This document shows positions 1 to 26,291 of a stretch of 64,000 nucleotides of DNA, piece by piece. This DNA comes from Mastigias papua (lineage: Eukaryota > Cnidaria > Scyphozoa > Rhizostomeae > Mastigiidae). Under the pieces are notes generated by a model, which did not search any database, was not told the DNA's origin, and was given only the letters and a program-made list of their open reading frames with translations. The stretch's first letter is position 1. Every line of letters starts with the position of its first letter. Made by a program: the position numbers and the translations under genes. Location: the NCBI GenBank assembly GCA_964019165.1, contig OZ025275.1:13016874-13080873 (forward strand), in the 5' to 3' direction.

Positions 1-690
1 AATCGTGCATTCTGTAAATACAACTTTGCTACAAATTTCACCCCAAGTATTGCACGCTCTGACTCAGACGCAATCACAAAAATAAAACATGGACACTTAT
101 TGATTTCTCACAACAAACCTGATCTTATCCCATTAACTTTTATCGCTATATCTTCATTCGACAAGCAATGGACCATCCATAAGTGACATCCACGACAACC
201 ATTTACATACCTGAATCTTATCAAAAGTACTCTCGAAGGCCAGTCTCAAAAAGAAAATTTGCAGCAAGATCCACTTCACACTGAGTCTACACCCCATTGC
301 TAGGGTTTAAATGTCGCAGTTTAGTTGAGCAAAAAGTGGCTTCATCAACCCAGAGACATAGGAAGCACTAAGAGGGTAGAGAGCACATGAGTCAAAGGCC
401 ACTTATACCATATTCTACAGCCTACGAGCCATGCCCAATTGAACTAAGTTTGCGTGCTATATGAAAATGCGTTTTTAGGATAGAGAAGGATTTAGAGGGT
501 CCAAAGAGGGTAATGTAGAGTGAGAGAAAACTTACTTGTTTTGAAACATTCGTTGGGAATTGTATCTTGACTATAAACTGGAGAAAGAGAACGGCGAGAG
601 CAACATTGCACATGGAACCAAAAGAACATGAAATGGGACACTCTGCGATTTCGCAAGAGTCAGATTTTCCTCCGGATAAAGGACACACTC
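1..690. other. No recognised gene
   Basis: I see no recognisable gene here. A 90-codon open frame on the minus strand (422-694) has a Cys-rich start but no family I know. It could be a further 3' exon or chance. Confidence 0.3.
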
Positions 691-14514
<13,824 letters not shown>

Positions 14515-15392
14515 CTAGGAGAAAAACGATCCAGCTATTCCAAGTATCTGAAAATCTAAGTCTATTGTTAAAAAATGAATGAGTTTCGCTTTAACTAATA
14601 TTTCAAAGTTAATCAATTAATCTTAGGACAGTTACAGGGAGCCGCCCAGTAAAGGTAACAAGGGGCTGTGATGTAGGCAAACCAACTGAGAGAGAGAGAG
14701 GACAGGTGGGAAAGATTTTCATGAGTCCCTAACCATAAAGGGACCCCTAGAGCTATGAACTGATTATCTGGTGACCTTAAATGTCATAATGATGTCATCA
14801 GCGGCGCCGTTTTCTCCATATGACACGGGCCACAATCAAAATATTTGCCCCATGCAAGCACCCGGCGGAACAGGTTGTAAGCTGCTTCTATGAACCAAGC
14901 CCTTGAGTACACCCAATGCTATTGTATTTGTAATAATCTCTGCTTAAATCACACGTGAAATCATTCAAGCTGTCCAAATTTAAATATATACAAGAAGCGC
15001 AGATGATAGAAAATATATTAATAAAGCCCTATTAATCGATCGGTTTATACTACAAAGTTATACCAAACTATGAACTTACTAAGCTAGCTCACACTCACCG
15101 GAAGGGTGCTTGAGCCCCCAAACTCTTCTCACTTCAACAAAGGAGAGGTTGAGCTCACCCGTGCTCCTCAAAAGGTGGTAGAAAGGTTGTGTACTTAAGC
15201 TCAAGATTTGACTTGGCCATCCGACGCAAAAAATACATGTGCAAATGAATGCTGGCTTCATTCCCCTACAGCGATACTTCAGTGTCCACGCCCAAACTCC
15301 CTTGAATTGGATCCTGTTTCTACTTTCCAATATAGGCTTTAAAAACTGTTAAGAGTGTCTGATTAGTTTGTAATAACTGGAGCAGCATAGAC
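14515..15392. other. Upstream region of the lectin gene, no gene seen
   Basis: This contains the putative promoter of the minus-strand lectin gene. I see no convincing TATA box or coding region. A run of GA repeats lies near 14690. Confidence 0.3.
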
Positions 15393-16144
15393 CCCGTTTA
15401 CACTGGAGCGGGTCCAAACGGATCCGTACCAGTATGGGTAAGAGATAGGCTGCCCGTTTTCACTGGAGCTGTTGGATCCGTACTGGTGCGGATCCGCTAT
15501 CCGTACCAGTTTGGGATCGCTCTCCGAAGTGTACCCGTTTGGATCCGTTCCAGTTGAGGTCCAGTGTAAACTGCTGGAACAGATCCCAACTGGTACAGAC
15601 CGTATACGAGACAGCAAAATTTCTCGTCTCGAGGTGGATTAAATATGACAGTTTGCCATGTTTCAACCACTTATCCCTGATTTCAACCGCTGCGCTCAAC
15701 CACGATACTGTATTTTGATTGACAATTTGATAGTACTTTAAATCATGGATCCACGAAACCTGAAAAGAATACAAATATTGGTAATGAATATGGCTGCCAC
15801 GTTAAATGCTTGTAGTCCAGCACAGTCTGCAAAAGCAGCGCAGATTCTTCATCCGTCCAAGCAAATCTTTGATTTTGACTCCTCATTCGCCATAGTTGTT
15901 TTTAGCTGTTTAGTTTCCAATGAGGGGGTGAAAACTTCTCAATCGAAATCAGTGATTCGCGCGAAAACAGCTGGTGACCTCGTTTGTAGCTCTCAAGCGA
16001 GGCAGTTCCAGTGGACCTGTTCCAGTTCAGTTCCCAGTGTAAACGGGGACTGATTTGGATCTGCTCCAGTGTAAAAGCTGACAAGAATTGGAATGGATCT
16101 ATCTCGGATCCGTACCCGTTTAGATCCGTACCAGTGTAAACGGG
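15393..16144. mobile_element. MITE with CCCGTTTACACTGG ends
   Basis: Both ends carry CCCGTTTACACTGG in inverted orientation, and related GGATCC/CCGTACCAG/CAGTGTAAAC modules recur inside both ends as subterminal repeats. CATAGA occurs next to both ends and may be the target duplication, though one side has two extra bases. No transposase is present; the open frames inside are incidental. Confidence 0.65.
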
Positions 16145-18052
16145 ATCATAGAGGATTGGAAATTGGTTGGGTTTGATAAGTAGAAGTGCAATCAAAATGG
16201 AGCATTCATGCTACCAAGTGCTGAGAATATCTGTATTTTAAACTCTATTATTGTTACTTTAAAGTAGATTTCATCAAAGCCCCTGAAAACCAGTCATACA
16301 TGGCTGACGAGGGGAGGGAGGCACACACTGCAAGTAAATTGACGAAGGAAATGTCTACTTACTTTGTAGGTTTGCACTCCGTAGCGTCCCTTTGACAACT
16401 TGTGGGGTTCAGCAGAGCGCCAGGAGAGCTACACAAAGTCCCGAAAGTAATTAGGGACATGGTGAGTAAGTCGATTTATATGCTTCCAAATACAAAGGGA
16501 GGAAATTTTGTTGTTGCTTTGAATTCACTGTCACCGGCATTGAAATATACACAAAAGCAGCTTACGCATGACCTGATTCCTCCTATCAAATTCAGAGTAA
16601 GACAACGAAGTTTGATTGGTGTAAACCTGTTTTACCAAGTGCATTCACTTGAAGCAGGAGGAAAATGTATTGTTCTCTTTGCTTAAATGAAGCTATCTTC
16701 ACTATAACGAAATGGCCAAGACATGCTTGGCTGCCAACAAATACAAAAAAGTTGTCTCAGAGTTACAGTGAGTGTCTGCTATTAATTAAACTGTTATTAA
16801 ATGATAACCAAAGATATAATCACTCTATTGGCCATGAACCAAATGGACCAACCAAAACCAAATCAGAGAATCTTGAGAGTACAGAGATGGGGGAAGAAAC
16901 AAACGAAGACCTTAATAATTTTCTGAGAAAAGCCGAATGATGATTGACCTACCATAGGATTGAAAATCATAGAATTTGACAATATAATTAGAAACCAAAA
17001 GAATTTTTTCATCGTTTCTTTTCACTTTGGAATTGTTTTCCTTACAAGCACTCTAATTACTCCAAAATATTGAAGTCTTTGAAGCAACTTATCAGCTAAA
17101 GAATCTTATACAACAGGGAGACCAACTGTCGCCTATTCACATAAGCTCACTGTTTTATAGGGAAGAATACAATTCATAAAAAAGTCGAGGCTCGATATGA
17201 CAATATTATAAATATACCTCGTCATAGGGTGTTCAGCCTCAAACGAGAAATTAGAAAAAAAACAACAGAAAAGTGACTTTTGAAGTCTACCTCATTTCAG
17301 TAAAACATTAAACCAGACAAATACCTACAATTTTTTGGCAAACAAATTTTGATGAGGTTGTTTATAGACATCAGCAATCATTGCTTTATTTTTTGAAGGT
17401 AGTCCGTACGAATATTGTACAAACTATACATGACGCGTATTTTCTTAAATACTGGTAAAAAAGTCACTCACGAAATAAGAGCAATTGCAAGAAAATTGGA
17501 GTCAAAAATTATCAATAGTTTTAGAACATCGAACCACGGGAAATATTATTTGGTACTTATAACAAAGAGTGTATGACAGCACTAACATCACCGAAGTATA
17601 AAACTAGGATACTGGGCGGCTCTTTGTTGGAAAACCACTGAAAAAATGCATGGAAAACCAGTAATTTAAGCTGTAAGTACTGCTCCTTTACAATTTTCTA
17701 GATGTATAAAGCAAATGGTGTGCATTCCTGAAGGTCAATAAAGATGGCTTGTAAAAGAAACCCTCAAAGTATAGGCTGTTCTGTTGCTCGAAACATTATC
17801 ACATGCTAGGCAGTTCAGGGTTGAGGCTTCTCATAACTGGCGGAGGAAGAGAAAAAAGGTACAGGAGGCAATGTTTCTTACCCAAGAATGGAAATCTGAC
17901 AGCATGCTAGACTTGCTATATTTAGTAAGATTTTGCGATTACTTATTGATCTTAAAAAAAGAACATCAAAGAAACATGGTCAACATATGCCTGAAACAAC
18001 TCTAAGATAACAAACAATAGATAATTGGTTCATCGAAATCGGTATAAAACAA
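16145..18052. other. Intergenic, no gene recognised
   Basis: Short open frames (16402-16686, 16665-16940, 17784-18005, all +) match nothing I know. The segment 17125-17510 resembles the lectin-gene intron around 10785-11110, including a shared TATTCACATAA and a shared AATAAGA.CAAT motif. It is probably a dispersed or locally duplicated repeat. Confidence 0.35.
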
Positions 18053-18126
18053 ACTCCCGATAACTCGAGCTTTCAACAGACCAAGGAAAATCGTTCGAGT
18101 TATCGGGGGTTCGAATTATCGGGAGT
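18053..18126. repeat. Inverted repeat with CCCGATAACTCGA ends
   Basis: ACTCCCGATAACTCGAGC is followed by a short spacer and then by GTTCGAATTATCGGGAGT, its imperfect reverse complement. A related TCGGCGATTCGAGTTATAGG follows at about 18193. Such motifs often form termini of pogo-like elements; the full element is not defined. Confidence 0.5.
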
Positions 18127-18750
18127 GCTTTCATTAGAAAGTGCTGCGGAAGGAAATGCAGCATTGGTTCGATTTAGCGAATGTTCTAGCTATCGGCGAT
18201 TCGAGTTATAGGGATTCTCTTGTAGTTTAATAAAAGGTCCATCCCATAGGTTGTGAAAACTACCATACGAGCAGCTTCATAAAAGGAACCTAATAAAAGG
18301 AAATGAATTGAAACTAGTGTTGCCAGCCACGTTCACTTTTATCCTTGACGGATATTGAATGCTTAGATCGCAACAATAATATCAGCAGCAAAGAGGAGAA
18401 CGAAAGAAATCATTGCTTCTGCATAGCAAACTTGGCTAGTCTATATAGCGTGAAAAATCTGGTACTACAAGATGGCAAGTCAGGGATACAAATTCAATCA
18501 ATGAACACTTCGACTCAAACTTGGTTATCAGCTGTACAGAAAACAGAAAACAGAGAGACTAAGAGCGTTTGTCGTAGACAAAGAAGAGCAATGGGTTGAA
18601 ATATCATATAATATAGAGTCTAGAACACAGGAAGAAGTATTTTGTAGAACGGCGGTTTCCAAACTTTTCATAATAATTTATATGGCGGTCCCCTACAGTG
18701 ATTGCTTTCGAATTAGGATCTGCCAGAGGGGCAAATATATGCTACATATG

Positions 18751-18940
18751 CAGGCCTTTCAATGAGACGCGCACGAGCGTGCAGGCACGCGTCCAGCTCG
18801 ATCTGTCGCTCGCACCAGCTTTATGAAGAATATACGCCCAAGTAATGAAGAAAGCGCTCACAAGTGACTGCTAATCACGTGCAAACGACCCCACCCACAC
18901 TGTTGGCAGCGCACATCAAATTTACTCACTGAAAGGCCTG
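18751..18940. mobile_element. CAGGCCTTTCA MITE, copy 1
   Basis: A 190-bp element with termini CAGGCCTTTCAATGAG and, inverted, CAGGCCTTTCAGTGAG. CATATG flanks both sides (18745-18750 and 18941-18946). The interior is GC-rich with alternating CGCG tracts. It has no coding capacity. A second copy lies at 24026-24214. Confidence 0.8.
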
Positions 18941-20631
18941 CATATGCTTTCACGGAAAGATACAGACTGATAAAAGAGCGACTTGAACAAATAACGGCAG
19001 TCTTTAACGGTCCCCTGAAACCCTTCGCGGTCCTTCTGAGACCTCTCGTAGTCCCTCTGAAATCCTTTGCGGTCCCCTAAAGGACCGTGGACCCCAGTTT
19101 GGGAAACAAAAAGAAGAAAGGAAACTTGTGAGGTAAGAACAATAATTAGAATAGATCAATAGGTGTAGAAGACTGTTGGGAATTAAGAGCTGATCCATTC
19201 ATTTGAGTGAGGGAGTTCAGGAATCAGAAAGTCAAAAAAAGTTGTCAAAAATTGTGCTAACTATCAGAAAATCATCCCAAAGAAGCAGCTTGGCACATGG
19301 TTTGGTGCAGCAAGTTACGTTCGGCTCGCCACAAGCGGCCCAAGGTTTCATTCTGTATTTCAAATTATAGGCTTAATTAAATGTGAGATGACAATCACAT
19401 TATATTTGTAGTGTGTGCGGCCCGGCTTCTTGCAAAATTTTCCGTGTTTGGCCCTCAATAAAAACATTTTGAACAACTCTTACCTAACCTGACACCCAGC
19501 TGCTCAATACAAGAAATCAAAAGATTTAGAGCCACAAAACGAAAAATGATAACATTGGAGCACAAAAAGGGATAGACAACAACCTGTGTACTTAACTAAA
19601 GCTGTTAGTGAACGCCTCGCAGATCTAAATTCCATTTGTATAGAATATCAGTACAGTGAGTCTTCCTGAATTTAGCAATATTGTTCCGAATACTAAAAGT
19701 AAGATAGTCAAATTAGGGAGGGCAGAAAATTACTCATTATTCATCTTCATCTTGCTGGTGGGGCTACTTTTGTGGCCAAATTGCCCGACTTTACGAGTCC
19801 TGAGAATGTTATCAATGAATGCAGAATGAAACAGCTTCCTTAACAATACATGACTGATTTAAATGATGTCATTAAGAGCATTCTAATACGATCAGTATAT
19901 AGAGCTGAGGGATTATAAACGGTATTGGTAGACTTTTGTTGAATCTCTGCAAAATGGCATTCCTATGGCTCTTCTTAAAACGTCCTAATAAAGTATATAG
20001 GTGTCTCATTACACCAGTAGTTGTAATAGGCTATATTGGATCGAATTGTTATGTTTGATCTGTAAATAACGTTCATAGTCTTTCTGTTTTCTGTTCAGAA
20101 GGTAAACGCAAGTTTGAGTCGATTATAATACGCATATGCCATATTACATTGGTGGCCTGTAGTACTGGATTTATCGCCTGCTATGGAATAGTTGATTCTA
20201 CTGCGTAACAACAATCATCTTGCTTATAAAAATATAGCAAATAACTTAAGGGTAACAAAGAAAAAATAAAAAAATGGGCAGAAATGTTTCTCATTTCGAG
20301 GTACTAAGTTATGGAGGGTTAGTTATTAGCGATTAGCGAGTAGTTTTTCGTGTTCATTCATTTCACTTGGATGTGTCAAATCCCCCCTCCTTGTACGCAA
20401 ATGTATGCTTTTTGCTTCACCTCCATTTCCCCCTTCTAGCGTAGGTGCTATGTTAATGACCCCCAAATCAACTTTGAGTCAAAACGATTATAATAATATG
20501 GCACTTTGTAACCTCTGGCATATGAACTTTGATACTGAATCCATCATCTGTTACGGAATAGTCCATTGTACTACGTAGTAACAATAATTTCGTTCATAAA
20601 AATACAGCTAACAACTTAAGGTTAACAGGTA
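18941..20631. other. Intergenic, no gene recognised
   Basis: A stretch at about 20070-20260 is repeated with divergence at about 20470-20640. Shared blocks include GATTATAATA and CATAAAAATA(T/C)AGC. No coding region is seen. Confidence 0.35.
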
Positions 20632-20780
20632 AAGGTTAGTCCCATGTACGATTCCTTACTTGGGAGGAAACGGTATGTGAGAGCTTATTCTGAGCTGTCG
20701 ACATAGTGAGGTAGGGTTACCAGTTCCTTTCCTTGCCACTTTTAACTTCCCCAGTGTTGCCACCAAGTACCCATTTGGGC
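20632..20780 (-). mobile_element. Truncated SINE copy
   Basis: The reverse complement matches the body of the SINE at 12351-12619 (GGCAACACTGGGGAAGTTAA, AGGAAAGGAACTGG, GGAATCGTAC). The tRNA-like 5' part is missing, so it is 5'-truncated. Confidence 0.7.
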
Positions 20781-22058
20781 CTGTTCAATAATTACGTCAC
20801 GGCTAGGAGGTGGGTGGTTCTCATAGGGACAGGCCTATCTCGATGGTAGTTCTACACGTTTTCTGTGATTCAGAGCGTGATCAATGTGCTCCACCAAGTA
20901 TGCAAATGAAAAGCGCCTTTAAATTGTGAAAAAGTGGTCTTTATATGGAAAAAAAGCTGTGAATAAGGCCCATCAAAATCACAGTGCCCCTTGTCATCTG
21001 TTGTCACAGATAACATTTTCTTATACTCCAGGCTATCTAACATAGATCTTCACTGCCTTTCTCTGTGTTCAATAAGTACATTAGTATAATGTATAATTTT
21101 CATAACTCTGGGTGTTACTCATATACTTTGGGTGTGGCATAAGTGCCATACAACTCCAATGTCCATCCAACTACCACATGATTACAATGTTCCTAGTCAC
21201 AGGGCTAAAAAATAAGGCCAAAAACAGTTGGTTACAATGGCCAACACCCAATAACTTTTTGGCACTCACTTTGGCCAACTGGATAGTCACAACACATCAA
21301 AGTGGTTAGGCCAATCAATACACAATTGATATGCAATGTTATTGCACTTGTTTCTGTTGAGAGAAGTTTGTGTGGTGGTAATAGCTAATTTCAGTCCTTA
21401 CAAAAGCTGGTAGTCACAGTGAATGTTTGACAGGAGGTTTCAGGTGGTCACTGACCATTTCCAGGTGGCATTTGACTAGCAAACAACCAACATTTTGAGC
21501 TCTACAGGTTTCGCTTCACAAGAATTTGTCACTTTCATGTTTCGACCACTCTTTAAATAATCCTGCAAACAATACTTTGCTAAATAAAGTGAATTATCAA
21601 TAGAAAGTTAATGATGCACAATGCAAAACATGGCCATCTGGTTATCATAAGAGTGATCTACTCTAAATAATTTTTATTGTGCCCTGTTTGTGGATAAGGC
21701 CTATGTATGTGAAACTTCACAATTGTGCCCCTGACATCTTCTATGAGTTGGTAAAAAATAGCTATGCCTCATACTGGATTTTGGTGCATACCTCATTCCT
21801 AACAAATAAGCCTATACTGATGCACACCCAGAATGTTACCCAGGACCACCAAACTTCATTGAAGAGGGCAAAGTTCTGTAGTCTAAATCAAAGTAAGATA
21901 TGAAGCAAACTTACTGTATCCCAAAAATCATGCATAATCAATAATTAAAATCATATTCTGTGATTGTGATATCAATATGTTCTGACATTTAATAGTTATC
22001 TTACATTCTTGTCATGTTAATCGTGCAGTGGTTTGCCAGGATTACAAATACGACTCAT
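20781..22058. other. Intergenic, no gene recognised
   Basis: Only short open frames are present; none has a recognisable domain. It lies downstream of the minus-strand DUF1772-like gene. Confidence 0.35.
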
Positions 22059-22538
22059 TCAGTCATAGTTTACTTTCTTTGTAGAGAGGTAAGCAAAGTA
22101 GGCAAAAACGACGAATGTTGAGGCCCCTCTAAAGGCTGCAAAACTTTTCCATTTCTTCAGCACAGCCGCTCCTTCCGCAAGTGAAACACTTCCGGCAGTT
22201 ATTCTGCTATTTATCGGCGATAAAAAGTAAAACGTGTAAGGGAAAAATGCTGCCAGGATTCCACACCCTGCCAACCAAGGAAAATCTTCTTTTCGGTTTT
22301 TGGATAGATAATAAACAGCACCCGCAGCACCAAGGCCAACAACAAGACTTCCAACAAGGGGGGCAATTCTTACAGTCATACCTTTTTGAACTTTAAGCGC
22401 ATTTTCGATGTCAATATCTTTCATAAAGGTGGGGTGAACGTTTATTAAATGTATAGCAGTGCCACCGGCAAACATACCAGTTCCAACAGTGGCAATTGTT
22501 TTGGTAATTCGGATTTTGTCTTCGTATGTCAAAGGCAT
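22059..22538 (-). CDS. DUF1772-like four-helix membrane protein, copy A
   Basis: The protein has 159 residues from the ATG at 22538 and is intronless. Four hydrophobic segments are visible: around residues 12-32 (TIATVGTGMFAGGTAIHLI), 54-76, 85-107 (WLAGCGILAAFFPYTFYFL) and 136-152. The block FPYTFYFLSPINSRIT followed by AAVLKKWKSFAAFRG matches the P-Y-T...P-x-N...W...R pattern of the DUF1772/anthrone oxygenase-like family. The cellular role is unknown; some fungal members act in polyketide oxidation. Copy B at 28880-29356 is very similar, and homology extends into both flanks. Confidence 0.75.
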   Translation of the reverse strand: MPLTYEDKIRITKTIATVGTGMFAGGTAIHLINVHPTFMKDIDIENALKVQKGMTVRIAPLVGSLVVGLGAAGAVYYLSKNRKEDFPWLAGCGILAAFFPYTFYFLSPINSRITAGSVSLAEGAAVLKKWKSFAAFRGASTFVVFAYFAYLSTKKVNYD

Positions 22539-23082
22539 CTTCAACGATTGCGAAAAATCCTGTCTGCTTTCTTTAGCACAGAATAGTCCAAGCCTAAAAA
22601 CACCCGAAGTCCACGAGCTGGTACCAGTAGGGTCTCATATCAATAATGTTTGTTTTACATGGGTAACACAAGTAATGTTGTCGCTGTTGTAGCTCCTTCG
22701 CACTTCCTTGTTTAATAAAACATGCTCTTGAAACTTACCTTCCCGGCTTGTTTTAAAAGAAAGAATTCAATCAGGACATCCATATTGAATTCAAGATCCC
22801 CATCTATCATTTTTGAGTCTGTACTTCGATAGAATATTACTTAGCGCGAGACATCTTGTTTTTCGTACCGTTGAAACAACTCGCGAAAGCCATCCACCCC
22901 GTTCATTATAATAAGAGAAATGTTCCACCCATCCGGTCTATTCCAGCTTCTCTTTTATTGGAATGTTATGAAATTTCCAATCCTCAGTCTATTTGGGACT
23001 TAAAAGTAGTGATAAATCATTCTGTTGAAGTGGACTGTTGTTGGACAGTTGGTACAGGGCTCTCAAGCTGGAAAACTGAATA
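22539..23082. other. Promoter side of copy A
   Basis: The stretch at about 22630-22710 (AATAATGTTTGTTTTA, GTAGCTCCTTCGCACTTCCT) has a counterpart upstream of copy B at about 29440-29515. It is probably 5' untranslated or promoter sequence retained after duplication. Confidence 0.45.
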
Positions 23083-23434
23083 CTCTTAGGCTCTTAATAA
23101 ACGGGGGGGAGGTCTTAATAAATGGGGGGATCAGAAATACTTCTAAAACCTAATAAATGAGGAAGTATTAATACTCGGGCGGGTCGGAAATATTTCTAAA
23201 ATGTAATTGCATTTTACTGCCAATCACGCTTCTGATAAACATCAAAAGACATTCAATTGGGGAAAGGAACATTATCACTTCTTGAAAGAAGATATTTCTT
23301 TTATCAAGGAAAAAGCCTCGAATGCATTTTTCATTCCTTGAAATTTAATAAACGGAGGTCCTATTATGCTTCGGGGGGGTTGGAAAAACATAAAAAAGTA
23401 ATGAGCGTCCCTCCGTTTATTAGGGAACTATTAG
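23083..23434. mobile_element. TA-flanked MITE
   Basis: Ends CTCTTAGGCTCTTAATAAACGG and, inverted, CTAATAGTTCCCTAATAAACGG are each bordered by TA. Inside are repeated AATAAA(C/T)GGGGGG motifs. It is Tc1/pogo-type in outline and has no transposase. Confidence 0.6.
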
Positions 23435-24025
23435 TACGAGTGAGATTCTTTATTGTTCCAAAGTTTTTCGGGTACTTCTAACATCTTCAGATGGGCTTAA
23501 AATACATGACCATACACTGCTCGAAGGCAGAAACTTCACAGAAGCCCAGGGAAGTGGAATCCACACGAGTGACTTTTATACTTTTGTGGAAAATATTCTA
23601 GAAAATTGAGCCATTTGTGGAAAGCAGCTTAAAGAGAAACCTGGGGGCAATTGCTTCCTCATACTCTCGGTGTTGCGGGTATGTTACTAAGTACGTAAGG
23701 AAATATTAAGAATGAGTAAGATTTCTAATGCGAAGGCTCGTAGGCAACTGAGCCAGAGTAGGGGCACAAGGATAGGAAACCCGTAGTGTTGGTGACCGTT
23801 AAGCAGGGAAGAGTGGGGTGTGGGGGCGAAACCCCTACGAAAGATCTTAGAACCATGCTCTTTAGGTAGGAAATACCCGTTATAAACATAAAGATGCACC
23901 CCATGTTGAAGAAAGAAGAGGCAGGTGAAATCAATGGTATGTTTGAGAACTGTCATTAGTTTTTATGACATTTTGTTGATGAATCTAACGTACCACATAT
24001 TGAAAAAATTGGGGGCATTTAACCC

Positions 24026-24214
24026 CAGGCCTTTCAATGAGACGCGCGTGATCGCGCAGGCACGAGCCCAGCTCAGTTCACGCTCTCGACATGTCGCTCG
24101 CGCCAGCTTTATCAAGGATGCACATCCAAGTACCAAGGAAAGCTCTCACAATTTAATGTTTAGCGCGCGCAAAGGATCCCACGCGCGCGTCAAATTTACC
24201 CATTGAAAGGCCTG
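24026..24214. mobile_element. CAGGCCTTTCA MITE, copy 2
   Basis: A 189-bp relative of the element at 18751-18940, with the same termini and a GC-rich interior. TAACCC flanks both sides (24020-24025 and 24215-24220), giving a second independent 6-bp duplication. Confidence 0.8.
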
Positions 24215-24906
24215 TAACCCCCAAACTCCTCTGTAGGTCAAATAGAAAGTTGTGCCAAGAGAGGTACATCTCTTCTTCCTCTCCTCCAGTGTAAAAAGGC
24301 CCAATAAGGTATCCCCAATATTTTTGTCGCTAAATCTTTCAATTCCGAGATATCTTTTGAGGACAGGGCTGAGCAACCAAAGTTCATTCTCTTCTACACC
24401 ATTGTGTTCATTTCTAAACAAGGAGTCACTAGCTAACTCAACTGTGACGGGAACAATGCCACCTGTAGCAGACAGCAGGGCATACAGTGGCGGTTCTACG
24501 GGGGGGCCAGAGGGGGCCACGGCCCCCCCAGAAATTTTTCTGGCCCCTTCATTGGCCCCCCCACTTTGCAAAGAAAATATTATGAGTTTTCTTGATTTTC
24601 TACTTCTCTATAGAGGAAAGTCGCTTGTAAGCGCCTCGGGTCCACTGGTTGATGGTCTGGCTTTCCTAAGAGGCTAAATATACTGCTAAGGGCTTCCAGC
24701 TAAGGGAGGTATTAAAAATCTCTATAATTTTTGTTTTTTTTTTAAACTTTCATATGTATATATCTGTTACTTACGATAATACACCTCGCATATAATTGGT
24801 AGTGTACCATTGGCTAGTTTGTACTAAGCACATGAAAAATAATAACAATAATAATTGACATGTAACATAACTCAAAGGTATAATAGCAGGAAAAGGAAGT
24901 GAATGT

Positions 24907-25362
24907 TCAGAAGTTCAGGAGTTCAGGGTTGTTCCATGATTTATTTCTTTGGCAGAAGATGTAATACGTTGACCTAATGGCAATATTAATTGTTTTCATA
25001 ATAATTCTTCGCTGTGTAACTTTGTCAAAACTCAGACCTTGGAGTAGAGAAAGAAAGGAATCACAGGAGGCACCCATAACGCCGAGAGCACCCATGGAGA
25101 CATTGATAAAAATAACTTTATTATAGGAAGAGGACAGGTCTTGAAGTAGTGGAGTATACTTATTGGCTTTCCTTACGCTATTAGCCTGAATATTTGTCTC
25201 AAAACCCAGTGTGAGTTCAAGAATGTAGAGCACTTTCTTGCCTGTGAGCAAAAGAAGATCAGGACGAAGGGAGTCGCCAGTTATCAAAGATGGGGACATA
25301 AAAGAGGGCAAATCGGCATATACTGAGATTTGGTTTAGAGATGAAAATGTATTAGCAAGGAA
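24907..25362 (-). mobile_element. LINE C-terminal fragment with restriction-like endonuclease motif
   Basis: The minus strand reads YADLPSFMSPSLITGDSL, RPDLLLLTGKKVLYILELTL, VRKANKYTPLLQDL and IAIRSTYYIFCQRNKSW. The RPD...ILELT spacing fits the PD-(D/E)xK-like endonuclease found C-terminal to reverse transcriptase in some non-LTR elements. Only this tail is present and it sits inside the hAT relic. Confidence 0.6.
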
Positions 25363-26095
25363 ATAATAATAATAATAATAAATGAAATCTTTATACAGGA
25401 TGTACATTTCAGTGTTACGTACATTGCTTTTAATACGTATTCTGTCAAATTAAATGATTACAAACTTATCAATAAAATTAAAATGGCTTCCTAAATGTTA
25501 AAATGATTCTTTATATGTTCTTTAAATATTAAAGAGGCTATCAGTTTGACGACTTTAGATAGGTAGTTCATTGTATATTTTAACACCCATCGATTGAAAG
25601 CTAGACTTGGAAACTTGCAATTTGACTTTTGGAACTCCAAGCATAAACCCATTATTTCTTGTATTCTGCTCATGTGCTCTGACAGTGAAAAAGCTTTGAA
25701 AGTTTTCACGAAGTTGTATATCAAGATACTTCCTAACCAATAGAACTGCATGCTTTTTCATTTCATTCTGTATTGGTGTTTGCCTTTTGGTGATCAGTCT
25801 GGCAATTCTTCTGTCTAAAGATTATAGATTTGAAAGTTGTGTGTTTGTTAGGCTTAAATTTGTTGTACAGGCATATAGAAGAACAGGCAACAAAATTCCT
25901 CTGTAGATTTTAGAAATATATGACCTTAGAGAGAACAGTAGCCTCAGATTTCCAGACGTTTTCTTGTACACTCGGTGGAAATTGGTATTAAATGAGAGTA
26001 TTTGGTCCAATATTGTACCTAAGTACTTGTACTCTTGTGTCGGAGCTATCGTTTGATGACTACACTGTAATCTGATACAATCACCGTTTTGCACT
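25363..26095 (-). mobile_element. LINE (L2/CR1-like) 3' end
   Basis: The minus strand reads YKYLGTILDQILSFNTNFHR, GNLRLLFSLRSYISKIYR, GILLPVLLYAC and, in another frame, RENFQSFFTVRAHEQNTRNN with SSFQSMGVKIYNELPI. These are typical of the end of a reverse transcriptase ORF. Its 3' side ends in ATAAAGATTTCATTTATTAT, a (TTA)n tail. Frame changes show decay. Confidence 0.7.
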
Positions 26096-26198
26096 AATTA
26101 ACAAGCGAGGCGGGCTTTAATAGAAGTTGGTCATAAATTGTTGTGTAAGATAGGCAAATATATCAAAGTTCTGACTGAGTAACACATGCTTTTTAGCT

Positions 26199-26291
26199 AT
26201 GGATAAGTACATACGTTTTAAAAGGAGAACGGGTGACGCATGTGAGAATGAGCCACAGGTTAAAAAGGCTAGAGAGAATCTACAGATGTGA
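26199..26291 (+). pseudogene. hAT transposase N-terminal remnant
   Basis: The frame starts MDKYIRFKRRTGDACENE and continues QVKKARENLQ before a stop. A short MDK(F/Y) start followed by basic and acidic residues is common in hAT (ZMYM-related) transposases. The rest of the transposase is not recognisable, so the element is an internally deleted, non-autonomous copy. Confidence 0.5.

Noticed and set aside
22181..22396. Plus-strand open frame across DUF1772-like copy A
   Set aside because: Antisense shadow of the conserved four-helix protein.
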